From Rickettsiales bacterium (GTDB lineage: Bacteria > Pseudomonadota > Alphaproteobacteria > Rickettsiales > UBA3002), in assembly GCA_022763105.1 (NCBI GenBank), contig JALEGK010000021.1, forward strand, positions 1-35,115: a stretch of DNA of 35,115 bases, written 5' to 3'. Below, piece after piece: positions 27,726-35,115 of this stretch. The translations under genes were made by a program, and so were the position numbers. Position 1 is the first letter of the stretch. Each line of letters begins with the position of its first letter. A model generated the notes under the pieces. The model made no database searches. It had not been told where the DNA came from and saw nothing but the letters and a program-made list of their open reading frames with translations.

Positions 27726-27800
27726 TGGGGCGTGGCCAAGTGGTAAGGCAACGGTTTTTGGTATCGTCATTCGCAGGTTCGAATCCTGCCGCCCCAGCCA
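27726..27800 (+). tRNA. tRNA-Gln (anticodon TTG)
   Basis: A full cloverleaf. The acceptor TGGGGCG pairs with CGCCCCA. The D-arm is GCC...GGC. The anticodon stem ACGGT/ATCGT (one G-T pair) holds loop TTTTGGT with anticodon TTG. The T-arm is GCAGG-TTCGAAT-CCTGC. The discriminator is G and CCA is encoded. The 3' end faces the accessory right flank. Confidence 0.96.
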
Positions 27801-28211
27801 ATCATCACAGTACGAACTCCTGACATTTGAAACAGAGCTGCCGCTACAGCGCAGTGTGCGGCCATTGTTCATCCAGAACTGACATATCTTCCTTCTGATT
27901 TTCGAGTAGAATCCTTGCGCTTTCAAGCCGAATATGACCTATTTTCTCTAAACGCCAATTTCCGAGGTTACGATAATTATTCAACGGCCAATCCTAAGCT
28001 GGAAATGAGCGGTGGTGTAGGAACACCCCCAGTCGAAAAATTCGAACTTTCTGCTATGTATTACCCCTTAAGTGCAAACTTAGAACAGCTAATTTGTAGT
28101 GTCCTAGCTGGGTACCAATCCTTCATTTCGAAATAGCTGCTTAGCGTAACCCAAACCGACCCTATAAATAGAAAGTTATACTGAGAAATAGGCTAATATA
28201 TTAGAACATTT
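27801..28211. other. Stretch with no convincing gene after tRNA-Gln
   Basis: About 410 bases of lower GC. The only frame of note (27915-28136, plus, TTG start, 73 codons) has no ribosome binding site and resembles nothing I know. No remnant of an integrase and no copy of the tRNA 3' end could be seen. The stretch ends at a plus-strand terminator, which hints that something in it is transcribed, either tRNA read-through or an uncharacterised RNA. Confidence 0.4.
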
Positions 28212-28241
28212 GGCAGAGAGTAAACTTCTCTAGCCTTTTTT
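28212..28241 (+). terminator. Intrinsic terminator, plus strand
   Basis: GGCAGAGA (28212-28219) pairs with TCTCT and GCC (28227-28235) with one bulged A, then six T (28236-28241). It lies 440 bases after tRNA-Gln and directly before the stop of the minus-strand gene at 28244. The complementary direction lacks a T-run, so it acts on plus-strand transcripts. Confidence 0.65.
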
Positions 28242-28243
28242 AT

Positions 28244-28993
28244 CTAACTTTTTACCCATAGTTGTTTCACAAAACGATAAATTTCCTTATCGATGTTTTT
28301 GATATCATCTAAATATTTTAGACTAAAGTGATACTGCAGCAGCACATGGTCACGAATGGTGACTTCTTGTGCTGAACATTCGTAGTAATGATGCGCACGA
28401 TTACATTCTATCACCATGAAGATATGATCAGCGTCTTTTTGATAGACATAAACATCATTGGGATTCCTAACAAACGCGTTTTCTGTTTTTTGGAAATGTA
28501 TCAGTCCGTTCTTCAGCACCTCTTTTCGTTCGTACAACACTTCATCATCTTTATGATTACGCCCTCTTCCAGTAGTTGAGAAAGTTGGTTCTTTGGTAAG
28601 CGTTTTCTCTGGCCCGTAACTTTTTAGTGTAATTTGCAACGAATGCTCATATGCTTTTTTTCCATCGTGTGCTGCACCACCCAACGGCTTAAAATCAGGC
28701 AATGAGAGATTCAAGTTTATAAAAGCTGGGTGTAACTCTCGAGATGATTCTTCGTAAAATGGCATGGATCGGCATTCATCGATATAGGCGGTTGGAATAT
28801 TCAATTGGTGACCAACAAAGTCTATAACGCTAACATCACCCGATACATCACAGGAGTTCATATACTCCCTCCAGCCCACACGTTCTGGATAGAAGGCCAG
28901 CCATATAGCTCCCAGCCCCAATACAACCAATGCTAGAATTATCGCAACAATGTAGAGGGTTGCTTTTACAGCGCTTTTTATAAATATGCTCAT
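28244..28993 (-). CDS. Membrane-anchored protein of unknown family
   Basis: A 249-residue protein with a basic N-terminus and one membrane helix at about residues 10-33 (ATLYIVAIILALVVLGLGAIWLAF); the rest should lie outside the cytoplasm. The exposed part is mixed alpha/beta with four Cys (NSCDVSG, DECRSMP, ECNRAHHYYECS) that could form two disulfides. I do not recognise a domain. The start ATG at 28993 has only a weak binding site. It is AT-rich, monocistronic, and divergent from the membrane protein at 29324; the two share a 330-base intergenic region. Confidence 0.7.
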   Translation of the reverse strand: MSIFIKSAVKATLYIVAIILALVVLGLGAIWLAFYPERVGWREYMNSCDVSGDVSVIDFVGHQLNIPTAYIDECRSMPFYEESSRELHPAFINLNLSLPDFKPLGGAAHDGKKAYEHSLQITLKSYGPEKTLTKEPTFSTTGRGRNHKDDEVLYERKEVLKNGLIHFQKTENAFVRNPNDVYVYQKDADHIFMVIECNRAHHYYECSAQEVTIRDHVLLQYHFSLKYLDDIKNIDKEIYRFVKQLWVKS

Positions 28994-29323
28994 CTGGCCA
29001 ACCTACAGAAAAGCGTTCAATCACGCAATGCAATAGACTATTTAGGCGCAACCTACATCAAAAAAACATCTCAGCCATAAGCCAAAAAATTCCTAGCCGA
29101 CACCAATAATCAAGAAAAATATTCAAAAAAGATTTCTTGCGCAGGTTGTATATTCCCACTACTGGTTGCAACAACTATCAAAAACAATTGTTAGGTTATG
29201 CGCTTAGCCAGAAGGATGGGAAATGGCTGACGTGATACAGAATTGTATTTCTTCTTGTTGTATTCGCAACGTGCCGCCTATGTTCCAGTTAGAAAATATT
29301 CTAACCAACGCAAGGAGAGTTAA
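28994..29323. promoter_or_regulatory. Divergent intergenic region with several dyads
   Basis: This 330-base stretch has no gene. Visible short palindromes are GTTGCAAC (29165-29172), AACAATTGTT (29183-29192) and the larger dyad at 29288-29305. It probably carries promoters for both flanking genes; no confident -35/-10 pair was picked. Confidence 0.4.
29288..29305. promoter_or_regulatory. Inverted repeat in the leader of the 29324 gene
   Basis: GTTAGAA and TTCTAAC (7-base arms, spacer AATA) lie five bases before AAGGAG and 18 bases before the start codon. It may be an operator or a hairpin that affects translation of the membrane protein. Confidence 0.4.
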
Positions 29324-30235
29324 ATGCGAATAGAATGGTATGGATTAGCAACTTTATTTATCGAAATTCCGCGACGTTTTCTTATCAGCTTGTGGACGAT
29401 CCCTTCCTTCTACATGATTTTACCATTCGGTTTCTCAGACTCACTAGCTGTTTCATGGCCATTGTACGCTATAACAGCGAGTGCCATTATTGCTGACATC
29501 CTTCTTAGTTGGCGAGCGCCTGACGTACACATTCAATTGGATGCAATTCAACAGAAGTTGACCAACTCCGAAAAGAATGTGGTGTATTTGAGTTTAGACA
29601 TCGCGAGGGCTAAAGTTAATGACACCCAAGCTTTGCGTAGACTTCAAGAAAGTGGCGACCGCCTATATTACACCAGTTGGGAAGAGCTCAAACAACGCTT
29701 ATACGTTATTACCGCTGGAGCTTGCTTGATGAGTTTGGTTGTTTGGCATTGGTCGTCAACCGGTAAAACGTTCGTTCTAGAGTCTCAACTGCTTGTTGCA
29801 GCAATCGTGTCTTTAGTGATTGCCTTTATCTCTTACAAAGGAATGCCATTGCGTTACCAAGAAGAGTTGCCAGAAGGGCATTCTCCGTTTTTAGCGGACT
29901 GGTGTAGTACACCAACCAAATATGTAATTATTCGCATGTTTGGCATTCCGTTATTTTTTATATGGGTGTTTGCAGGATTGTTTTATTCATTTATCGGAGC
30001 TTTTGATGGCTGGGAAGGCTCTCCACTCTTTTTTCTTTATGGAATTATTGCGTGCTATTTGATCGTTATGCTCTGCATCCAGTTTCTCATCGTAGTGGTG
30101 CTCGAGCGTAAAATGAATGCTGTGTATAGAGTGCTTCACCCTGATACAGGCAAAGAGCACAACGTTAGCAAGCTCAGACTAACCTTTTATATCTTGTTGG
30201 TGCTGATGGCCGGCATCATTGGCTTGAAGAAATAG
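29324..30235 (+). CDS. Multi-pass membrane protein of unknown family
   Basis: A 303-residue protein with about six or seven hydrophobic segments: roughly residues 18-36, 42-62, 125-142, 153-172, 200-225, 232-262 and 285-300. A soluble, charged helical stretch (about 65-120, with DAIQQKLTNSEKNVVYLSLD) separates the second and third. No transporter or enzyme motif is recognised. AAGGAG lies eight bases before ATG at 29324. The RTX gene begins 31 bases after its stop with a strong binding site, so co-transcription is likely. Its helper role for the RTX protein is only an inference from position; it is not a type I secretion ATPase or membrane fusion protein. Confidence 0.75.
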   Translation: MRIEWYGLATLFIEIPRRFLISLWTIPSFYMILPFGFSDSLAVSWPLYAITASAIIADILLSWRAPDVHIQLDAIQQKLTNSEKNVVYLSLDIARAKVNDTQALRRLQESGDRLYYTSWEELKQRLYVITAGACLMSLVVWHWSSTGKTFVLESQLLVAAIVSLVIAFISYKGMPLRYQEELPEGHSPFLADWCSTPTKYVIIRMFGIPLFFIWVFAGLFYSFIGAFDGWEGSPLFFLYGIIACYLIVMLCIQFLIVVVLERKMNAVYRVLHPDTGKEHNVSKLRLTFYILLVLMAGIIGLKK

Positions 30236-30266
30236 AATTTAACTTTTTTAAAATTGGGAGGGAATT

Positions 30267-33200
30267 ATGACAACGAATCAAGCAGGAACCTATGCAGCAC
30301 ATAGCTTAAGTGCATTTGGGAATTTTTTATCTGCACTTACAACAGCGGCAGGCAACTCCGGTTCATTACCTCTGAAAGCTGCTATACAGGCTACCTATGC
30401 CTTAGGTACAGAATTCGGTGTTTCTCAGACACTACGTAACACCGCACCTGCGGAGTTAAACACTGCGCTGACTACATTTAACTTAGGCGTTGCTGCTGTT
30501 GTACCATTTGCAGCGGCCGGATTGCCTGTAGTTACAGGTGCACTGCTTGCAGGAGGGATTACACTAGTCGGAAATACTTTAATAACGGGACTATATGACA
30601 ATTGGGAACCGTTCAAAGATGCAGTTGATGAATATGATCAGGGCGTGGAGGATGCATTCGATGCTCTCGGTGAATGGGTGGATGATGTGTATGACGATTT
30701 TATTAACACCACACTTGATGTTGCCGATTATGTAGACAGTAAAATTGATGATTTGGTTTCAGCACTTGATGCAGTGTATGAAGGTGCTGCAGATGCACTA
30801 TCCGATATTGTGATTGATATTCGAGATGCATTAAGTGGCTTAGGTGACGCAATCTCTGGTATTGGAAATCTTTTCGATAATGGCGATGGCTCTGAAGGTG
30901 GCATCCCAGGATTTAGTGATATTTTGGATGAGCTTGGTGGTTTATTTTTTAATGCTCCTGTAACTCCACTTGTCTTAGATTTAGATCAAGACAGTTCTAT
31001 TGAACTCACTGCTTACAACGCAGCCAACGCATCGTTCTTTGATCTGGACGGTGATGGCTTCGCAGAGCAAACCGGCTGGGTATCTCCCGATGATGGTATT
31101 TTGGCGATTGATCTAAACAGTGATGGCATCATCAACGATATTACGGAAGTATTTGGCAATGCCACGACCGATGGTTTTATAGCCTTATCAGCGCTAGATA
31201 GTAACAGTGACAATACCATCAATGTCGCTGATGCTCAGTTTGGTGATTTACTGGTATGGCAGGATTTAGATGGTGATGGATACTCAGACGATGGTGAGCT
31301 GCAGTCGCTCGATGACTGGAATATCACTAGCATTAGTCTAAATTATAGCACCGTAAACACCACAAACGCAGGTCATTTTGTTTCCACTCAAAGCAATGTA
31401 AATCTGGTCGGCAGCGGAAATATGCTGATTCAGGATATCTGGTTTCAGCACGATCAAGCGAATAGTTACAACCTTATCCCAGAGAACTTTGTATATGATG
31501 AAGATGTATTTGTGCTGCCTCAGCTAAGAGGCTCTGGCGATGTAGCCGATTTATGGGTTTCTATGACACAGAATAGCGATCTAAAAACCTTGGTTGAGGC
31601 TATTTCTAGTGCAGATTACAGCAGCTTTTCTTTCGCCGATTTCCGCGATGACATTGAAGATATGATGTTTGAATGGGCTGGCGTCGAGAATGTAGATCCT
31701 TCAAGTCGCGATATATACATCAATGGCCAAATTTTAGGAGCTGTTGAAGCATTCATAGGAACAGACTGGGATAGTTCTAAATTTGCACCATACAGCGATG
31801 ACCCGCTAATAAATGCAGCGACTCAGATAGAGAACACATGGTCAAAATTAGTGGGCGACATGGCTACTAAGCTTCTGGTCCAAATACCAGATTTGCCATT
31901 GATGGAAGCTATGCAAGAAGTGATTGATGCCCTTGATGCCGAGACTTCTCCAGAAACACTTACGCAGCAGGAGCTAATAGACCTTTATGCTCCAATATTT
32001 TCCGATGCTTATACAGCTTCAACAAGTCACCCGCTTAAAATCTACGCTGATCACATGTCTTATGATTATGTATCAAACACACTTATTGGCGATGTTCAGT
32101 TGTTCATAGATACATTAAGCGAAAATGAGCCAAGCACGACTCCTGAGAAAGTAATTTTCTGGCAAGACGAAATTCCAATCATCAATGTCTTTGCAGACTC
32201 GTTTGGGCTTAGTGATTCAGAATATGTGACCGTCTTTGCCGATACTTTCCTCGATACATCCATGACGGAGTCGGTTAGCACGTTACGTAACGGTAAGGTG
32301 ATCTATGGCACAGAAGGGTCTGACTCGATTGATGGTACTGACGCGAATGATTACATCTCAGGGAATAGTGCTGCGATTGATACTACCGAAACAAGTGATC
32401 TGGCTGATACCCTTAATGGCGGAACGGGTGATGATCGTATTGAAGGCAAAACAGGTAACGACACGTACATTTACAATCTGGGAGATGGTAACGATACGGT
32501 CTCAGATTATGATGGCACAGCAGATAAGATTGTGTTTGGTGCTGGTATTACATCTAACGACCTGACCTTCATCCGCACAGAGTATGATGATCTTATTCTC
32601 GAACATCGTAATGATGCGAATGATCTCACCATATCAATAGATGGTGGTGGAAGCATCGTCATTGAAGACATGTATGGAGATTACAATGATCTGGGGTGGG
32701 TTATTGAAACACTAGAATTTAGTGACAGCAGCACCATGAGTGCATCTCAAATGCGTGCCGCTGCTGAGTTCTATGTCGGCCAAAATACAGATGAGACCAT
32801 TGATGGTTCTAAATATGACGACAGTCTGGACGGTGGTGACGGCGATGACACTATCAATGGTGGTCATGGTGATGATAGTTTACGCGGCGGATTGGGTGAT
32901 GATTTCTTCAAAGATGATGCAGGCGAAGACAGCTACGATGGTGGTGATGGCTTTGATCATGTGAGCTACAGTGGTCGCCAAGATAATTACACGATTAATT
33001 TGTCGACAGGCGTAGTCAGCACCGATGAACAAACAGCTACCATAGTATCCATAGAAGCCGTTACAGGCTCATTCTATGCTGATACCATTATCGGTAACAG
33101 TGATAATAACTATATCGATGGGTATCAGGGGAGTGACAGCATCCAAGGTGGTGATGGTGATGACACCATAACAGGTGAATTCGGTATTGATACGATTGAC

Positions 33201-35115
33201 GGAGGTGATGGTTTTGATATTGCCGTTCATAATTACACTGGAGGTAGCTGGATATTTGATTTGGTGAATGACACAGCTTCACTAACCGGTGGCTCTGCAG
33301 AGTTAATCTATAATATCGAAGGTATTGTTGGCTCTACAGGCGATGATACGTTGCTCGGAGAGTCTGATGCCAATTATTTAGATGGTGATGACGGTGACGA
33401 CAGCATCTCTGGTGGTGACGGTAACGATACACTTGCCGGCGGAGTTGGTTTGGATACGTTTGACGGTGGCGCTGGTGTTGATGTTGTTGACTTCAGCTAT
33501 TCTGGTGTGTCTTGGACCATCAATCTTAACGCTGGTACGGCAGTCGCTAGCAGCACAACTGAAACGCTTGTCTCTATTGAAGGCGCGATCGGTGGATTAG
33601 ATGATGACACATTGATTGGTGATAGCACTGACAATGTGTTTGATGGCAATGATGGTGATGATTTGCTGCAAGGTGCTGGAGGTAACGATAGCTACTATTT
33701 CAGTCATGGTGCTGACACGATAGATGATACAGCTGGCTCAGGTGATTCGCTCGATCTGTCTGGCTATGAGGTGGCCGATTTCACCTTCACTAAGCAATCG
33801 GATGATTTAGAAATCAGTCTCACAGGCGCTCAAGCTTCGGTTCTTATTACAGACCAACAAGCTGTTGGCGATGCTAAGATCGAGACCTTTACCTTTGATG
33901 ATTACACACTTACAGCTTCTGAACTTGATGGCTATATCGAGAATGCCACCCTACCTGGCGGCGGTGGAGGCGGTAGCGAAGATACCGTGACTGGTTCGAG
34001 TGGTACAGAGCAGTTTGTCATCGACCAGAATCAAGTCAATGACCTCTATATTGAGTCCTTTAATTACGGCGAAGGTGACCGTCTGGAGATCAGTGCGTTT
34101 GATGGAACAGTGACAACACTTGCTGGGCTTAACATTGTTGATGATGGTTCTGGAAATGCCCAGTTTAATTTGGGCAGCATTACGGTAACGTTAGAAGGGG
34201 TGACACATACTGCTATTGATGCGACCTACTTCCTGTCCAACACGCTCGACTACGGAACTGGCACAGGCTTTGGCGGTTCAGATGATCCGAACTTGCCTGA
34301 TTCGATCTATGGTGGTGCGGGCGATGACACCGTTTGGGCTAATAGTGGCGATGATTTAGCCGTCGGCGAAACCGGTAATGACCTATTCTATGGTTGGTTG
34401 GGCGATGATACCTTCTATGGTGGTTACGGTGAAGATACGCTTAACGGCGATGATGGTGCTGACCTTTTATCTGGTGGACAAGGTAACGATCTCGTGCAAG
34501 GTGGTAATGGTGATGACAGTGTTTATGGCGCTGAAGGCGATGACTCCGTCAATGGTAACGATGGAGCAGACAGAGTCTTTGGTGATGAAGGTAATGACTA
34601 CGTCTTAGGTGGAAACGGCAACGACACGATCTATGGTTATGATGGTAACGATCTGCTCTACGGTGAAGCAGATGACGATCTTCTTACTGGGGAAGATGGT
34701 GATGACTATCTATCCGGTGGTGGCGGTGCTGATGGTATCTATGGTCATGCAGGTGTCGACACACTTGACGGCGGTGCTGGTGCAGACTTTATGGATGCCG
34801 GAGCTGACAATGACATCCTCAAAGGCGGCGATGGTACAGATGGACTAACAGGCGGTAGCGGTGCGGATGTTTTCGTGTACACCAATACCAGCGAGTCCGT
34901 CTTATGGTCGGGTGACTGGATTTACGACTTTGTATCCGGCACAGATATGCTTGACCTCAGCGCTATTACGACTGGTGTTTCCATTATTGGCAGCAACGCA
35001 TTCTCTGCAGCCAGCTCGCCAGAACTGCGATACTACAGTGTTGGCAGCAATACGGTGAACCACCTTGATGTCGATGGCAATGGTACAGCCGACTTCGAGA
35101 TCGTGATGGTTGGAA
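30267..35115 (+). CDS. Giant RTX calcium-binding protein, FrpC-like, 3' end outside window
   Basis: An open frame of 1616 codons without a stop. GGGAGGG precedes ATG at 30267. A hydrophobic segment lies at about residues 70-110. Very acidic amphipathic helices run from 115 to 215. An FrpC-like module follows from about 234 to 398 with four EF-hand-like loops (starting at 259, 282, 311 and 333). The conserved RTX-protein block LPQLRGSGDVADL (417 onward) and WAGV (470) come next. Several RTX nonapeptide blocks (GGxGxDxL type) begin near residue 679, with a Gly6 linker at 1231-1236. The last in-window part (GGSGADVFVYTNTSES, then IYDFVSGTDMLDLSAI) is the usual C-terminal type I secretion region, so the gene probably ends shortly beyond the window. 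It should be exported in one step by a type I system and fold with calcium outside; no such exporter is in the window. Adhesin or toxin-like roles are both possible. Confidence 0.9.
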   Translation, partial: MTTNQAGTYAAHSLSAFGNFLSALTTAAGNSGSLPLKAAIQATYALGTEFGVSQTLRNTAPAELNTALTTFNLGVAAVVPFAAAGLPVVTGALLAGGITLVGNTLITGLYDNWEPFKDAVDEYDQGVEDAFDALGEWVDDVYDDFINTTLDVADYVDSKIDDLVSALDAVYEGAADALSDIVIDIRDALSGLGDAISGIGNLFDNGDGSEGGIPGFSDILDELGGLFFNAPVTPLVLDLDQDSSIELTAYNAANASFFDLDGDGFAEQTGWVSPDDGILAIDLNSDGIINDITEVFGNATTDGFIALSALDSNSDNTINVADAQFGDLLVWQDLDGDGYSDDGELQSLDDWNITSISLNYSTVNTTNAGHFVSTQSNVNLVGSGNMLIQDIWFQHDQANSYNLIPENFVYDEDVFVLPQLRGSGDVADLWVSMTQNSDLKTLVEAISSADYSSFSFADFRDDIEDMMFEWAGVENVDPSSRDIYINGQILGAVEAFIGTDWDSSKFAPYSDDPLINAATQIENTWSKLVGDMATKLLVQIPDLPLMEAMQEVIDALDAETSPETLTQQELIDLYAPIFSDAYTASTSHPLKIYADHMSYDYVSNTLIGDVQLFIDTLSENEPSTTPEKVIFWQDEIPIINVFADSFGLSDSEYVTVFADTFLDTSMTESVSTLRNGKVIYGTEGSDSIDGTDANDYISGNSAAIDTTETSDLADTLNGGTGDDRIEGKTGNDTYIYNLGDGNDTVSDYDGTADKIVFGAGITSNDLTFIRTEYDDLILEHRNDANDLTISIDGGGSIVIEDMYGDYNDLGWVIETLEFSDSSTMSASQMRAAAEFYVGQNTDETIDGSKYDDSLDGGDGDDTINGGHGDDSLRGGLGDDFFKDDAGEDSYDGGDGFDHVSYSGRQDNYTINLSTGVVSTDEQTATIVSIEAVTGSFYADTIIGNSDNNYIDGYQGSDSIQGGDGDDTITGEFGIDTIDGGDGFDIAVHNYTGGSWIFDLVNDTASLTGGSAELIYNIEGIVGSTGDDTLLGESDANYLDGDDGDDSISGGDGNDTLAGGVGLDTFDGGAGVDVVDFSYSGVSWTINLNAGTAVASSTTETLVSIEGAIGGLDDDTLIGDSTDNVFDGNDGDDLLQGAGGNDSYYFSHGADTIDDTAGSGDSLDLSGYEVADFTFTKQSDDLEISLTGAQASVLITDQQAVGDAKIETFTFDDYTLTASELDGYIENATLPGGGGGGSEDTVTGSSGTEQFVIDQNQVNDLYIESFNYGEGDRLEISAFDGTVTTLAGLNIVDDGSGNAQFNLGSITVTLEGVTHTAIDATYFLSNTLDYGTGTGFGGSDDPNLPDSIYGGAGDDTVWANSGDDLAVGETGNDLFYGWLGDDTFYGGYGEDTLNGDDGADLLSGGQGNDLVQGGNGDDSVYGAEGDDSVNGNDGADRVFGDEGNDYVLGGNGNDTIYGYDGNDLLYGEADDDLLTGEDGDDYLSGGGGADGIYGHAGVDTLDGGAGADFMDAGADNDILKGGDGTDGLTGGSGADVFVYTNTSESVLWSGDWIYDFVSGTDMLDLSAITTGVSIIGSNAFSAASSPELRYYSVGSNTVNHLDVDGNGTADFEIVMVG
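30966..31460 (+). other. FrpC self-processing-like module of the RTX protein
   Basis: The segment PLVLDLDQD, DLDGDGF with TGWVSPDDGIL, DLNSDGIIND, ALDSNSDNTINVADAQF and VWQDLDGDGYSDDGELQSL follows the order of the self-processing module in Neisseria FrpC. The four acid loops are DLDGDG (31041), DLNSDG (31110), DSNSDN (31197) and DLDGDG (31263). The residue before the first Pro is Thr (codon 30963), whereas FrpC has Asp at its cleavage site. Confidence 0.65.
32792..33685 (+). repeat. First RTX nonapeptide arrays
   Basis: Interrupted blocks of GGDGDDTINGG-like calcium-binding repeats lie at about 32792-32958, 33085-33220, 33343-33483 and 33607-33685. The intervening non-repeat stretches each share a pattern such as YTINLSTGVVS or WTINLNAGTAV followed by VSIEAVTG or VSIEGAIG, so the larger unit of about 250 bases is itself repeated. 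Confidence 0.85.
34302..34866 (+). repeat. Second, uninterrupted RTX nonapeptide array
   Basis: About 20 consecutive nine-residue units of the form GGxGxDxL/I/V/F run through this stretch (GGAGDDTVW, GGYGEDTLN, GGQGNDLVQ, GGNGDDSVY and so on), enough for a long calcium-bound parallel beta-roll just before the secretion region. Confidence 0.9.

Noticed and set aside
27696..27926. 76-codon minus-strand frame over tRNA-Gln with GRQDSNLR-like sequence
   Set aside because: This is the well-known spurious protein from antisense reading of tRNA genes.
27915..28136. 73-codon plus-strand frame after tRNA-Gln
   Set aside because: TTG start, no ribosome binding site, no recognisable domain; kept only as a possibility in the gene-poor stretch.
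29045..29205. Integron attC-like appearance (GTTAGGT near 29190 and a rough inverted partner)
   Set aside because: The matching RYYYAAC box on the other side is not present, and no integron integrase or cassette array is visible.
32792..34866. CRISPR-like or tandem DNA repeat
   Set aside because: The repetition follows the codon frame of RTX nonapeptides and has no constant direct repeat with unique spacers.

Overview
The window looks like the chromosome of a free-living or facultative alphaproteobacterium. Evidence is the ruvCAB-ybgC-tolQRAB block, a DUF1013/TrcR-type cell-cycle regulator, a DUF1192 protein and an HldE for LPS heptose synthesis. The pilin family and small genes are compatible with a deep-branching, Micavibrio-like or rhodospirillalean lineage, but genus cannot be fixed from sequence reading alone. 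The core (about 5.1-27.8 kb) has intermediate GC and dense operons with overlapping starts and stops. Both flanks are visibly more AT-rich and carry accessory genes.

Left flank (1-5099), defence-like. It holds an ApeA-like HEPN protein cut by the window edge, a membrane PH-domain protein, a small XRE regulator divergent from it around a perfect 19-bp palindrome, an OLD-family ATPase/Toprim nuclease, and a convergent DUF4238 protein. The block ends at the 3' end of a tRNA-Thr(GGT), a usual integration point for genomic islands.

Core (5174-27725). Two small basic proteins precede yebC and a GNAT acetyltransferase. An EF-hand protein is convergent with these. The recombination and envelope run ruvC-ruvA-ruvB-ybgC-tolQ-tolR-tolA-tolB follows on the plus strand. 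The rest of the usual tol-pal neighbourhood (pal-cpoB-tilS-ftsH-glmM-thiD) lies on the minus strand and converges on tolB, so pal is separated from tolB by an apparent inversion. Then come rpmE, a patatin-like phospholipase with a DUF1192 protein, a quinone oxidoreductase, trcR, hldE, two tandem duplicated pseudopilin-like genes with a strong terminator, and cutA.

Right flank (27726-35115), accessory. After tRNA-Gln(TTG) there are about 440 bases with no convincing gene but a clear plus-strand terminator. Next are a minus-strand single-pass membrane protein of unknown family, a multi-pass membrane protein of unknown family, and a very large acidic RTX protein (at least 1616 codons, running off the window). 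The RTX protein has an FrpC-like calcium module, several RTX nonapeptide blocks and a C-terminal type I secretion region.

The main points for a second look are the two tRNA-bounded accessory regions, the palindrome in the PH/XRE pair, the OLD-DUF4238 pair, the inverted tol-pal half, the block-conserved duplicate pilins, and the RTX protein whose FrpC-like module has Thr-Pro where FrpC has its scissile Asp-Pro. No integrase, transposase or CRISPR array was seen.
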